Assembly (NCBI GenBank): GCA_951813525.2
Contig: CATOTJ020000001.1
Span: forward strand, 1,178,001 to 1,242,000
Length of the DNA: 64,000 bases
From: Thermohalobaculum sp951813525
GTDB lineage: Bacteria > Pseudomonadota > Alphaproteobacteria > Rhodobacterales > Rhodobacteraceae
Direction of reading: 5' to 3'
Position 1 is the first letter of the stretch, and every line of letters starts with the position of its first letter. The translations under genes were made by a program, and so were the position numbers. Of the stretch, positions 1 to 8,757 are shown one piece after another. Below the pieces are notes generated by a model. The model saw only the letters and a program-made list of their open reading frames with translations, was not told the origin of the DNA and did no database searches.

Positions 1-673
1 GGGTTTCGACTGCCAGTTCTGGCAGGACGGCACCCGTCGGAGTTGTGGCAGCCTGATCGATCAGCGCCGGGTCCCCTGACCGCTGCAAGGCGGCAATCAG
101 GTCGGGCCAGTTATTTTCCGGCACGTAATGATCGGCAAACCCGGCCCAGATCGCGTCGGCTGCGCCCATACGCGCGCCGGTCAGTGCGAGATAAAAACCT
201 GCGCGCTGCGGCGTCCGGGCCAGCATCAACGACCCGCCGACATCCGGCACAAGGCCGATCCCGCATTCCGGCATCGCGATCTGCGTCGTGTCCCCGGCCA
301 CGCGGTGCGAAGAATGAAGCGATATGCCGACGCCCCCGCCCATGGTGAACCCCTGACAGAACGCAGCGATGGGTTTGGCATAAGTCGCGAGTTTGTCGTT
401 CAGCCGGTATTCGTCGCGCCAGAACTCCTGACCCCAGGAAAAATCGCCAGCGAGCCCGGTTTCGTAGAGTTTGGCAATATCGCCGCCCGAGCAGAAGGCG
501 CGCTCGCCCTCGGCATCGATGACGATCATGGCAACGTCGTCATCAGTTGCCCATGCATCCACGGCCCGTTCGATGGCCCGCAGCATGTCGTATGTCAGCG
601 CATTCAAGGCGTCGGGCCGTGTCAGGGTGATGCGACCGGCACGGCCGGCCTTGCGAATATGAATGTCGCCCAT
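1..673 (-). CDS. 3-hydroxyisobutyryl-CoA hydrolase, C-terminus cut by window edge
   Basis: Crotonase-fold hydrolase of valine degradation, converting 3-hydroxyisobutyryl-CoA to the free acid plus CoA. The first 224 codons are present. Seen in the translation: the oxyanion-hole segment FCSGGDIAKLY, then GFTMGGGVGISLH and MPECGIGLVPDVGG. The last is the form found in HIBCH-type hydrolases rather than ordinary enoyl-CoA hydratases, because the Glu in PECG is typical of the hydrolase subgroup. The ATG lies five bases after the stop of the upstream acyl-CoA dehydrogenase gene, so the two form an operon for consecutive steps of valine catabolism. The family is usually about 345-350 residues, so roughly a third is missing here only because of the window boundary. 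Confidence 0.87.
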   Translation of the reverse strand, partial: MGDIHIRKAGRAGRITLTRPDALNALTYDMLRAIERAVDAWATDDDVAMIVIDAEGERAFCSGGDIAKLYETGLAGDFSWGQEFWRDEYRLNDKLATYAKPIAAFCQGFTMGGGVGISLHSSHRVAGDTTQIAMPECGIGLVPDVGGSLMLARTPQRAGFYLALTGARMGAADAIWAGFADHYVPENNWPDLIAALQRSGDPALIDQAATTPTGAVLPELAVET

Positions 674-678
674 CTGGA

Positions 679-1824
679 TTATCCCCGGTCCTTCAGCATC
701 TGGCGGCTGACAATCAGGCGCATGACCTCGGATGTGCCTTCCAGAATCTCGTGCACACGGATGTCGCGCAACAGTTTTTCGATCCCATAGTTGGCCAGAT
801 AACCGTAGCCCCCGTGCAGCTGCAAACATGCATTTGCAACTTTCGAGCAATTCTCGGTCACAAACGCCTTTGCCATCGCGCAGAATTTAGTTGCATCTGC
901 ATCATTGCGGTCCAGCTTCCATGCGGCTTGACGCAGAAAGGTGCGGGATGCGTTCAACTTGATCTCGCTTTCGGCCAGTCGAAACTGCAGGGCCTGAAAG
1001 CTGTCGATCGTGCGGCCGAATGCTTTGCGTTCCCCCATATAGGACAGGGTCGCGTTCAGGGCGGATTGTGCGGCGCCCAGCGAGCAGGCCGCAATGTTCA
1101 AGCGCCCGCCGTCCAGCCCGGCCATGGCATATCGAAATCCATGGCCTTCTTCGCCCAGCAGGTTTTCGGCAGGCACCTGGCAGTTGTCCATCTGGACCTG
1201 ACGGGTCGGCTGCGCGCGCCATCCCATCTTGTCTTCCAACCCGCCGAAGGAGAGGCCGGGCGCCCCGTCCTCGACAATCATGGCCGAGACGCCGTTCGGG
1301 CTGTCATCGCCGGTACGGCACATGACGATATAGGCATCGGAGTAACCGCCGCCCGAGATAAAGGCCTTTGTGCCGGTCAGGTGCCAGCCGTCATTCGTTC
1401 GCTGCGCCCGGGCCTTCAGCGCAGCGGCGTCGGACCCTGAACCCGGCTCGGTCAGGCAATAGGAAAATACCATTTCCATTGCGACGGCTGGCGCAAGGAA
1501 CCGGTCTTTGACCGCATCGGACCCATACCGATCCAGCATCCCGGCGCACATATTGTGGATCGACAGGAAAGCGGCAACGGATGGGCAGGACATGGAAAGT
1601 GCTTCGAAAACCAGAACGGCATCCAAACGGGTCAGGCCGGTGCCGCCGCTTTCTTCGGAAACGTAGAGACCGCCAAAGCCCAGTTCGGCCAGTTGCGGCC
1701 AGAGCGCTTTGGGAATGGTGCCGTCCTTTTCCCACGCCAACGCATTGGGCGCGATGTTCTGTGCACCAAATTCGGAAGCCAGATCAAAAATTGCCATCTG
1801 TTCTTCGGACAGCGCAAAATCCAT
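679..1824 (-). CDS. acyl-CoA dehydrogenase, isobutyryl-CoA dehydrogenase type
   Basis: FAD-dependent acyl-CoA dehydrogenase of 381 residues, the normal family length. The N-terminal helical domain begins MDFALSEEQ, the flavin/substrate signature CLTEPGSGSDAAAL lies near residue 130, and the C-terminal signature LQLHGGYGY is followed by ILEGTSEVM. The catalytic base is probably Glu362 in that last motif. The LEGTSEVMR ending and the adjacent 3-hydroxyisobutyryl-CoA hydrolase gene favour isobutyryl-CoA (valine pathway) over short straight-chain substrates; that specificity is inference from context. The gene is first of the visible pair and is divergent from the exported hydrolase gene at 1928, leaving about 100 bases for both promoters. 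A short-chain acyl-CoA dehydrogenase of other specificity is the alternative. Confidence 0.87.
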   Translation of the reverse strand: MDFALSEEQMAIFDLASEFGAQNIAPNALAWEKDGTIPKALWPQLAELGFGGLYVSEESGGTGLTRLDAVLVFEALSMSCPSVAAFLSIHNMCAGMLDRYGSDAVKDRFLAPAVAMEMVFSYCLTEPGSGSDAAALKARAQRTNDGWHLTGTKAFISGGGYSDAYIVMCRTGDDSPNGVSAMIVEDGAPGLSFGGLEDKMGWRAQPTRQVQMDNCQVPAENLLGEEGHGFRYAMAGLDGGRLNIAACSLGAAQSALNATLSYMGERKAFGRTIDSFQALQFRLAESEIKLNASRTFLRQAAWKLDRNDADATKFCAMAKAFVTENCSKVANACLQLHGGYGYLANYGIEKLLRDIRVHEILEGTSEVMRLIVSRQMLKDRG

Positions 1825-1927
1825 GGTCTACTCCTCTTGGGCGTTGCGCCCGCTTCTATCCGATTGCGCGCAAGGCGGGAAAGCCCATGTGCCGGATTTT
1901 GGATGTCAGATCAGATTGGTGGCAAAG

Positions 1928-2884
1928 ATGCGGATCAAACGGTTAGCGGCGGGCTTGGCGATCTGGGCTGCGGCCTGGGCGATTGCCAGCGCCGAGGAGG
2001 TTCGGATCGATGGTCCGGCCGGTCCGCTGGGCGGCGCCTATCTGGCCGCCGAAGGGGCGCGGCAGATTGTTGTGATTGTGCCGGGTTCCGGGCCAACCAA
2101 TCGCGATGGCAATTCGCCCGGTCCACTGCAAACCGATGCTTACAAGTTGCTGGCAGAAGGATTGGCGACCAGCGGGATCGCATCAATTCGGGTCGACAAG
2201 CGCGGCATGTTTTCGTCAGCCAGCGACGGCATCGACCCCAACAACGTGACGGTTGCAGGATATGCTGCCGACATCCGCGCTTGGTCGGCATCGGCTTCCG
2301 CCAAGATGGGGGTCGAGTGCGCATGGGTTCTGGGGCACAGCGAGGGCGGGTTGATGGCGCTGGCCGCGGCCCAGACGCCCGGCCCCATTTGCGGCTTGGT
2401 GCTTGTTGCCGCACCAGGCCGCCCGTTGGGTGTTTTGCTGCGTGAGCAACTTCAGGCGAACCCGGCAAATCGCGGTATTTTGAAAGGGGCCTTGCGGGCG
2501 ATAGATGCCCTGGAAGCGGGCGAATATGCCGAATTTGCAATCTATGAGTTCACGCTGAAGCGGCTTTTTCCGCGGGGGGTTCAAGATTATCTGATCGACC
2601 TGTTCGCGCACGACCCTGCCGTATTGATCAAAGTGGTCGATCTGCCTGTGCTGATTGTTCAGGGAACACGCGATCTGCAGGTCACCGAGGTCGATGCAAA
2701 TGCATTAAAATCGGCAAGACCGGCGGCGGAACTCGCCATCATCGCTGATCTGAACCATGTGCTAAAGCGCGTATTGCAGCCAGATCGCGCCGCGAATGCC
2801 AGGACCTATGGCGATCCGTCGCTGCCGCTGCACCCGGAATTGTTGCCAGTCGTCACCCGATTCATGCAGATGCATGACAAATAA
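1928..2884 (+). CDS. exported alpha/beta hydrolase
   Basis: Predicted periplasmic serine hydrolase of 318 residues. The start at 1928 was chosen because it begins an obvious Sec signal (MRIKRLAAGLAIWAAAWAIASA) with likely cleavage after residue 22; a longer open frame upstream has no signal. The nucleophile elbow is GHSEGG with Ser138, an early VPGSGPTNRDGN stretch probably forms the oxyanion hole, the acid may be the Asp of VQGTRDLQV, and the His is in LNHVLKRV near the end. Lys/Ser-rich lid features are absent. The substrate is unknown; similar proteins are simply called alpha/beta hydrolase or esterase. It is convergent with the aldolase gene (13 bases apart) and divergent from the acyl-CoA dehydrogenase, so probably monocistronic. 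Confidence 0.75.
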   Translation: MRIKRLAAGLAIWAAAWAIASAEEVRIDGPAGPLGGAYLAAEGARQIVVIVPGSGPTNRDGNSPGPLQTDAYKLLAEGLATSGIASIRVDKRGMFSSASDGIDPNNVTVAGYAADIRAWSASASAKMGVECAWVLGHSEGGLMALAAAQTPGPICGLVLVAAPGRPLGVLLREQLQANPANRGILKGALRAIDALEAGEYAEFAIYEFTLKRLFPRGVQDYLIDLFAHDPAVLIKVVDLPVLIVQGTRDLQVTEVDANALKSARPAAELAIIADLNHVLKRVLQPDRAANARTYGDPSLPLHPELLPVVTRFMQMHDK

Positions 2885-2897
2885 ACTTGGCGCCTGA

Positions 2898-4046
2898 TCA
2901 GAAGGATTTACCGCGCGCCGTCACCGGCCAAAGGCATTCAACGACACCGTCGTCGAGCCCTCCCCGCACACCGACATACCAGTCATGCAGGTTGCAAGTC
3001 GGATCGCAGTGACCGGGGACCAGCATCAAACGGTCACCTGCTTTCAGAACGCCAGCGGGATCAGACAGGACACCGTGCTCGTCCGAGGCGCCGATATATT
3101 CGACATCGTCGCGGCCAAAGACCAGGGGCAAGCCGCTGTCGAGCGACTGTGATTTCAGACCTGCATCGCACGCCGCACGGCCGGGGATTGCCGTGGACAT
3201 AACGGTCGACGCCAAAAACAATGCATTCTCGAATGTCGTCACGGGATGCCCGTTCGCGCCCTCGATCCGGCCATAGTCGGCATCCATGAAAGCGTAAGAG
3301 CCGCACTGAAGTTCGGTGTAGAGACCGGAGGCCGTCTCGAGCGGATAGGTGCCTGTTCCAGCCCCGCCGACGATCGGGCACTGAATGCCCATGCTGTCGA
3401 ACAGGCCCAGCGTTTCGCGCACCATCTCGATCGCAATATCGATTTTTGCCTTGCGTTCGGCATAGCTGCGAATGTGTTGGGCCGAGCCGTGATAAGCTTG
3501 AATGCCGGAAAAGCGCAGCCCAGCGGCCGCAAGGATCTGCTGGGCCAAGTTTGCGGCCGGGGCGCCATGCGGCACGCCGCATCGGCCCATGCCGCAGTCG
3601 ATTTCCACCAAAACTTCAATCTCGACGCCATGGCGAACCGCAGCATCTGACAACTCGGCGATGTTTGCAGCGTCGTCCACACAAACGATGATCCGTGCGC
3701 CCATTTTGGGCAACCTGGCGAGCCGGTCGATCATGGCCGGTTGGCGTACTTGGTTCGAGATTAGGATGTCCTTGATCCCGGCCCTTGCAAACGCCTCGGC
3801 TTCGGACGGCTTCTGACAACAAATGCCGCAAGCCCCGCCGATTTCTATTTGTGCACGCGCAACGTCGGCTGATTTGTGCATCTTGCCGTGGGTGCGCAGG
3901 CGCACGCCCGCTTGCTGTACCTGGCGCTGCATTGAGATGAGATTTCGCTCGAACGCGTCGAGGTCGATCACCAAGGCGGGTGATATGATCTGGCCGGCGG
4001 CCATACCGACAGCCGCCGGCACATCGTACCCAACTTCAAACGTCAT
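2898..4046 (-). CDS. 3-hydroxy-D-aspartate aldolase-like PLP enzyme (D-threonine aldolase family)
   Basis: Fold-type III PLP enzyme of 382 residues in the DSD1/D-threonine aldolase family. These enzymes cleave D-3-hydroxy amino acids to glycine plus an aldehyde (glyoxylate in the case of 3-hydroxyaspartate) and need a divalent metal. The alanine-racemase-like N-domain carries RTHGKMHKS with the likely Schiff-base Lys55. The body contains GICCQKPSEAEAFA, QCGSYAFMDADYGRI and the metal-site motif VPGHCDPTCNLHDWY. From memory these match the bacterial 3-hydroxy-D-aspartate aldolase (BhcC-like) closely, better than D-threonine aldolase. The start at 4046 gives an ATGA overlap with the upstream cupin gene; a longer frame reads into the cupin and is rejected. 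It is last in the transporter operon. No bhcA, bhcB or bhcD homologue is in the window. Confidence 0.8.
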   Translation of the reverse strand: MTFEVGYDVPAAVGMAAGQIISPALVIDLDAFERNLISMQRQVQQAGVRLRTHGKMHKSADVARAQIEIGGACGICCQKPSEAEAFARAGIKDILISNQVRQPAMIDRLARLPKMGARIIVCVDDAANIAELSDAAVRHGVEIEVLVEIDCGMGRCGVPHGAPAANLAQQILAAAGLRFSGIQAYHGSAQHIRSYAERKAKIDIAIEMVRETLGLFDSMGIQCPIVGGAGTGTYPLETASGLYTELQCGSYAFMDADYGRIEGANGHPVTTFENALFLASTVMSTAIPGRAACDAGLKSQSLDSGLPLVFGRDDVEYIGASDEHGVLSDPAGVLKAGDRLMLVPGHCDPTCNLHDWYVGVRGGLDDGVVECLWPVTARGKSF

Positions 4047-4474
4047 GGACTGCCATCGCTTTCGTCGACCAACTCCAGGTCGCAGGACAATACCGACAGA
4101 TCGCCGCCGGGCGCATACCAATAGGCAACTGCCCTGAACGGTTCGTCGCCAAGGACGGTAAAACTGTGTGTCTGGTTCGGAGCTGTTCGTATGACCGAAC
4201 CCGCGGATGCTTCGAAGACTTCGGCGCCGAACCGGCATTCAGCGCGGCCCGATAATACAAAGTAGACTTCCGGTGCGGCGTGCCGGTGGGCCGGATAGCC
4301 GCCGCCAGGGTCAATCTCCAACAAGCCGAACAATGTGTCATCATCGGGTATCACGCCGCCCGGGCCGATCAGGCGCTTGGCGCGCATGGACTGCATCTGG
4401 TCGGCCGGATACCAGGCCGAATAATCGCCCCATGGAACGTCGTCGAGGCGGACATGGGTTGGGCTGTCGGTCAT
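4043..4474 (-). CDS. small cupin-domain protein
   Basis: Single-domain cupin of 143 residues. Cupin motif 1 reads GGGYPAHRHAAPEVYFVLSG, supplying His-x-His and Glu ligands for a metal, and motif 2 contains APNQTHSFTVL with the fourth His. The YPxHxH...E pattern is also seen in some cupin DMSP lyases, but motif 1 alone does not separate lyases from isomerases, dioxygenases or sensing cupins, so no reaction is assigned. It is sandwiched between the second permease gene (11-base gap) and the 3-hydroxyaspartate-aldolase-like gene (ATGA overlap). It therefore probably acts on the imported substrate or a breakdown product in the cytoplasm; no signal peptide is present. Confidence 0.72.
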   Translation of the reverse strand: MTDSPTHVRLDDVPWGDYSAWYPADQMQSMRAKRLIGPGGVIPDDDTLFGLLEIDPGGGYPAHRHAAPEVYFVLSGRAECRFGAEVFEASAGSVIRTAPNQTHSFTVLGDEPFRAVAYWYAPGGDLSVLSCDLELVDESDGSP

Positions 4475-4485
4475 TGCATGCCGCT

Positions 4486-5640
4486 TCAGGTGTAAGGATC
4501 GAGCGCATCGCGCAAGGCGTCACCAACGAAGGAGAACGCCAGAACCACCAGGATCACCGGCAGCATGGGCCATAGAACCCAAGGGTAGAGGTCCAATGCA
4601 CTGAGGCCCAGGGATAGCGCGTCGTTCAGCATCAGCCCCCAACTGACGGACGGCGAACGGATGCCGAAGCCCAGGAAGGACAGCGCGGTTTCGCCCAATA
4701 TCATCGCCGGGATCGAGAGGGTCGCCGATGCGATCAGATGAGACATGAAGTTGGGCATCATATGCGCCCGGATCACACGCGCCGGTTTCGCCCCCATCAG
4801 CTCCGCCGCGCGGACATAGTCTTCCTCTCGCAATGCCAGAAACTTGGATCGAACAGCGCGCGCCAATCCCGGCCATTCCAACAATCCCAGAATGACCGAG
4901 ATCATTACAAAGACCCATAGCGAGTTCCAACTGATCGGTACCGCCGCTGACAGCGCCAGCCATATGGGGAGTTCCGGCAGCGACCGGAAAATTTCAATCA
5001 GCCGCTGAACCGTACTGTCGACCATGCCGCCGAAATAGCCTGCCGCCCCGCCCAAGATGAGACCGATGACAAAGCTGACGGTGACGCCGATCAGTCCGAT
5101 CGTCATCGACAGCCGGGCGCCGTGCAGGATACGGCTTAGAATATCGCGGCCCAGCCGGTCAGATCCGAGCAGGAAGAGGTTTTCGCCTTCCGGTGGGCAG
5201 ATCACACGAAACCGGCTCTCGAAAAGACCCAGCAGGTGATAGCTGTCGCCGCAGGTTGTGAATACAGGCACCGATAGCGGCGTTTCCATGTCGGTCGTCT
5301 CGCCGATCAACATGGTCGCTTCATCGAATTTCGTCGCTGTCGAATACGTGTGCAGCCCGATATATTCACCTTTGTGATAGAGATAGAGACCCTGCGGCGG
5401 CGCGTAGATCTTGTCTTCGTTGAAGCGGTTTGGATCGTAAGGGGCAATCAGCTCGATGAACGGCAGCGACAGGTAGATCAGCGCGAGGAACAACCCGCAA
5501 ACCACGCCCAACTTGTGCCTGCGAAACCGGCGCCAGACCAGAACCCAGGTTGGCGCATCGAGATCCTTGCGGTCCAGCACCTGCAAATCGGCGCTGGCGT
5601 CATAATCGTCCTTGGCGACGAAATGGGCGCGATCGGTCAT
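4486..5640 (-). CDS. ABC transporter permease, DppC/OppC type with long periplasmic insertion
   Basis: Inner-membrane permease of a family 5 (peptide/opine type) importer, 384 residues against about 300 for typical DppC. The first membrane helix lies about residues 44-66. It is followed by an unusually long loop of roughly 100 residues before GSDRLGRDILSRILHGARLS, the normal DppC block, then four or five more helices. The coupling-helix EAA-type loop reads RAAELMGAKPARVIRAHMMPN. Its ATG overlaps the stop of the upstream DppB-like gene by four bases, so the two subunits are translationally coupled. The inserted loop is not rich in known motifs and may contact the binding protein. Transported solute is unknown; see the operon finding. 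Confidence 0.85.
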   Translation of the reverse strand: MTDRAHFVAKDDYDASADLQVLDRKDLDAPTWVLVWRRFRRHKLGVVCGLFLALIYLSLPFIELIAPYDPNRFNEDKIYAPPQGLYLYHKGEYIGLHTYSTATKFDEATMLIGETTDMETPLSVPVFTTCGDSYHLLGLFESRFRVICPPEGENLFLLGSDRLGRDILSRILHGARLSMTIGLIGVTVSFVIGLILGGAAGYFGGMVDSTVQRLIEIFRSLPELPIWLALSAAVPISWNSLWVFVMISVILGLLEWPGLARAVRSKFLALREEDYVRAAELMGAKPARVIRAHMMPNFMSHLIASATLSIPAMILGETALSFLGFGIRSPSVSWGLMLNDALSLGLSALDLYPWVLWPMLPVILVVLAFSFVGDALRDALDPYT

Positions 5641-6665
5641 GCCCCGCGCCTCCGCCCGCCCATTCGGATCCGTGGGTCCAACACCGCCAGCAAGATATCA
5701 GAGATCATCATGCCGACGAGCGTCAGGGCACTGACAAAGATCAGGATGAAGCCAGACAGATAGATGTCCTGAGACTTCAGGGCCTGCAACAGAACCGGCC
5801 CGATGGTCGGCAAGCTCATCACGACCGAAACCATCACCGACCCCGAGACAAGCTGAGGCATGAGATTGCCGATATCCGCCACGAACGGGTTCAGAGCCAT
5901 CCGCAGAGGATACTTGATGACCCGCGAGGTTGGCGGCACGCCCTTGGCACGGGCCGTTTCGACATAGGGTTTGTTCAGTTCGTCCAACAGGTTGGCACGC
6001 AACCGGCGCATGATGACCGCGGCGGCAGATGTTCCGATAACAACGGTCGGCACGATCAAATGGGTCAGGATGGACATCGCCTTGCCCCAGGACATCGGCT
6101 CGCCTTCGTACTGCTTATCCATCAATCCGCCGACAGGAATGTTGAAGTACTCGGCGCCATAGCGGAGCAGGATCAGGGCTAGCAGGAAATTAGGCGTCGC
6201 GAGTCCGATATAACCGATCAAACTGGCGACATAATCGACCGCCGAGTTCGCCCTCACTGCGGCAATGGTCCCAAGCGGAAGAGCGACGAGATAGACAAAC
6301 AGCAAAGACGAAAAATTCACGGCGATGGTCAGCCATGCCGCCTCTCCCAAGATCTCGGCGACGGGCTGTTCAAGCTCGAACGAATAGCCGAGATTTCCCT
6401 GCAAAAGCCCGTTGTGGCCATTTGAACCGGGAAGCGCGCCGAGCCAAATCAGATATTGTTGCCAGATCGGCTTATCCAGCGCGTATTCAGCAATCAGGGC
6501 TTCGGCTTTCGCGATACCGGCTTCCTCGCCCGTTGCCTTCATTTCGGCAATCTGGTTCGAGACAAAGTTGCCTTCCGGCAGATTGATGATTGCAAAGATC
6601 AGGACCGATATCGCCAGCAAGGTGACGATCATGGTCAGTGCACGGCGGGTCAGATAGGCGATCAT
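5637..6665 (-). CDS. ABC transporter permease, DppB/OppB type
   Basis: Inner-membrane permease of 342 residues, matching DppB/OppB length and architecture: a first helix at the N-terminus (YLTRRALTMIVTLLAISVLIFAI), a periplasmic region, then five more helices. The cytoplasmic coupling loop reads KPYVETARAKGVPPTSRVIKYPLRMALNPF, the usual EAA motif of this subfamily. It forms the heterodimeric channel with the downstream DppC-like subunit, to which it is joined by an ATGA overlap. The start follows 175 bases after the binding-protein stop; that spacer contains a GC-rich hairpin and could allow more binding protein than permease to be made. Confidence 0.88.
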   Translation of the reverse strand: MIAYLTRRALTMIVTLLAISVLIFAIINLPEGNFVSNQIAEMKATGEEAGIAKAEALIAEYALDKPIWQQYLIWLGALPGSNGHNGLLQGNLGYSFELEQPVAEILGEAAWLTIAVNFSSLLFVYLVALPLGTIAAVRANSAVDYVASLIGYIGLATPNFLLALILLRYGAEYFNIPVGGLMDKQYEGEPMSWGKAMSILTHLIVPTVVIGTSAAAVIMRRLRANLLDELNKPYVETARAKGVPPTSRVIKYPLRMALNPFVADIGNLMPQLVSGSVMVSVVMSLPTIGPVLLQALKSQDIYLSGFILIFVSALTLVGMMISDILLAVLDPRIRMGGRRRGA

Positions 6666-6771
6666 GCAGCCAACCTATCGTTCACTGCATGGCGGCACAT
6701 CCACTGCCCGCATGACACTGTTTCGATGACCTGCTTTCGTAGGACGTTGCCGCTGCCGGGACACGGTTGCA

Positions 6772-6799
6772 GCCCCGCCCGGCCTGCGTTGGCCGGGGC
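6772..6799 (-). promoter_or_regulatory. GC-rich intercistronic hairpin between binding-protein and permease genes
   Basis: Read on the transcript (minus) strand, GCCCCG and GGCC pair with GGCC and CGGGGC around a six-base loop. There is no run of T after it, so it is not a full intrinsic terminator. It lies 42 bases after the binding-protein stop inside a 175-base gap within an otherwise tightly packed operon. Hairpins at this place in importer operons commonly protect the upstream binding-protein mRNA; that role is inferred here. Confidence 0.5.
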
Positions 6800-6840
6800 A
6801 GCCGCGCCAAACCACGCCATGAAATTGCACGGCGCGATAG

Positions 6841-8757
6841 TCACTCTTTTCCGGCCCCGTCAAAATAGAATTCGTCCATACGGTGCACACCCAACTGGCC
6901 GCCGGGGTCCCAGGCATAGATCCCGGTTTCCGGAACATTCTTCAGGTTCGCGGCGTGCACCATTGGAACCGGCGCACGGGCAACCGTGCCGATGCAAAAC
7001 AACTGTTCCGCATGGATGGACAACATTTCCTTCCACGCCGCGGCGCGTTCTGCGTCAGTCGTTGCATACCGCCACGAGTGATAGAGTTCCAGCAGGCGCT
7101 TTGCCTCTGGCATGTCGGGCTCTTCACCCGCCGCGCCCTTGGTCTGATAGAACTGGCCCCATTTCGGCCAAGTGAAGTTTGCCTGATCAACAGGGGCGAG
7201 TTCCTTTGGCGCCATCGCGGCTGTCGGAATGCCGACATTCCAGCCATACCAGGCAACCATCATCGTTTTTCCGGCATAGGCGCGGATGCGCAGCACATCG
7301 CGGTCTTGGGGTTTCACCAGCAATCGAATGCCGACCTTTCGCCAGGTGGCGGCGATGATCTCGAGCGTATCTTCAACCTCGGAGCGTTCGCCCGCGGTTT
7401 CGACATATAGCTCCATCGGTCTGCCGTCAGGCAGACGCCGAATTCCGGCACCTGTTCGCTCGGTCAGGCCCAACTCGTCCAAAAGCCGATTTGCCTCGTC
7501 CAAATCGAGGTCGGTATAGGCAACGGAATTGGATTCGCTGAAGAACGGGCTTTCCTCCAGCGCTGCTACTGCCCGCTGTTTGGCCAGCCCATAAAACAGC
7601 ACCTTGTTGATCGCCTTTCGGCTGATAGCCAATGAAAGAGCGCGCCGGAAACGGACGTCGCGAAACAGCTTTCGCCAAACGGGATCTGCGTAATTCAGGT
7701 TGGGGTAAAGGGCGACCTCGTTCGCTGCACCGGACCGCCACAGACGGGTGACGAAGCCATGTTTTTCCTCGTTTTGTTTCAGCGCAGGCGCGTTTGAAAA
7801 CATCAACGAGCGGACCTGCAATGAAGCCTTACCTGTCGACACGGTCAGCGGGATCAGGGCAGACGCAGAAATTTCCAGGTCGACATTATCGACATAGGGC
7901 AACTGCCGCCCGTTTCGGTCAATGCGGTGGAAATAGGGGTTTCGCACCAGAATATACCGCTGAGAGTTCTTCTTTTTCGTGTTCACCCATGGCTGAAGGA
8001 TCGGCAGTTTGGGATTGTCAAACTTGTAGAGGTTGTCCTTGCGATTGTGCAGCGCGGCCCAAGTGTTCTTGCCGGATTTCTCGACACGTTCGGCAAGTTT
8101 CGCGGGATCGGCATAGTCGGCATGATAGCGTTTCATGAACTTGGCCGGGCGATAGACATAGACCGGCCGCGCCTGCGCCAATGCCGGCAGGAACAACGGG
8201 TTCGGGGCTTGCCATTCATAGCGGATCGTCACCTCGTCGATGACGGTCACGACCGCTGGTATTCCGTCGACAAGCATCTCGACCGGTGGGCCGGTGGGCG
8301 ATAGTTCCTTGTTCAGCGCGACGTCTTCCCACCAATACCGGAAGTCTTCGGTTGTGAACGGATCGCCATTGGACCAGCGGTGGCCTTTGCGCAGCCGGAA
8401 CGTCACCGCGCGGCCATCATCGCTGATTTCCACATCCCTAAGGATGTCCGGAACCAACTCGTACTTTTCGTTATAGCCGACCAGCCGGGCATAGCCCCAA
8501 ACTGCCATGTACCGGACATCTTTTGACCGCGAGACAAACATCGCCATCGTCCCGCCATGCTTGCCCGGCGTTCGGCCGCGGGCGGCGAGATCGACAATCA
8601 GCGGTTCCTCCGGCACGCGTTCGGCAATCGGCGGGTAATCGCCCTGCAGCGTTTCGGTTTCGATCAGCGGTCCATCATATCCGGCGTAGGCCGGGGCGGC
8701 CCAAAAAGCAAAAGCCAGCGCCGTTGCAAACACCGGTGCCAGGAAATTTCGTTTCAT
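6841..8757 (-). CDS. ABC transporter solute-binding protein, family 5
   Basis: Periplasmic binding protein of 638 residues, longer than DppA/OppA (about 535). A Sec signal MKRNFLAPVFATALAFAFWAAPAYA is followed by mature AGYDGPL. Family 5 landmarks include FRLRKGHRWSNGDPFTTEDFRYWW and RDVRFRRALSLAISRKAINKVLFYG. The C-terminal half has the expected alternating loops. It delivers a bulky solute (peptide, opine or similar) to the two downstream permeases. The start overlaps the stop of the ATPase gene by four bases. The absence of a lipobox means it should be freely periplasmic. The ligand cannot be read from sequence. Confidence 0.87.
   Translation of the reverse strand: MKRNFLAPVFATALAFAFWAAPAYAGYDGPLIETETLQGDYPPIAERVPEEPLIVDLAARGRTPGKHGGTMAMFVSRSKDVRYMAVWGYARLVGYNEKYELVPDILRDVEISDDGRAVTFRLRKGHRWSNGDPFTTEDFRYWWEDVALNKELSPTGPPVEMLVDGIPAVVTVIDEVTIRYEWQAPNPLFLPALAQARPVYVYRPAKFMKRYHADYADPAKLAERVEKSGKNTWAALHNRKDNLYKFDNPKLPILQPWVNTKKKNSQRYILVRNPYFHRIDRNGRQLPYVDNVDLEISASALIPLTVSTGKASLQVRSLMFSNAPALKQNEEKHGFVTRLWRSGAANEVALYPNLNYADPVWRKLFRDVRFRRALSLAISRKAINKVLFYGLAKQRAVAALEESPFFSESNSVAYTDLDLDEANRLLDELGLTERTGAGIRRLPDGRPMELYVETAGERSEVEDTLEIIAATWRKVGIRLLVKPQDRDVLRIRAYAGKTMMVAWYGWNVGIPTAAMAPKELAPVDQANFTWPKWGQFYQTKGAAGEEPDMPEAKRLLELYHSWRYATTDAERAAAWKEMLSIHAEQLFCIGTVARAPVPMVHAANLKNVPETGIYAWDPGGQLGVHRMDEFYFDGAGKE

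Noticed and set aside
4043..4474. Cupin as DMSP lyase
   Set aside because: The YPxHxH...E motif is shared with many cupins and the neighbours do not concern DMSP.
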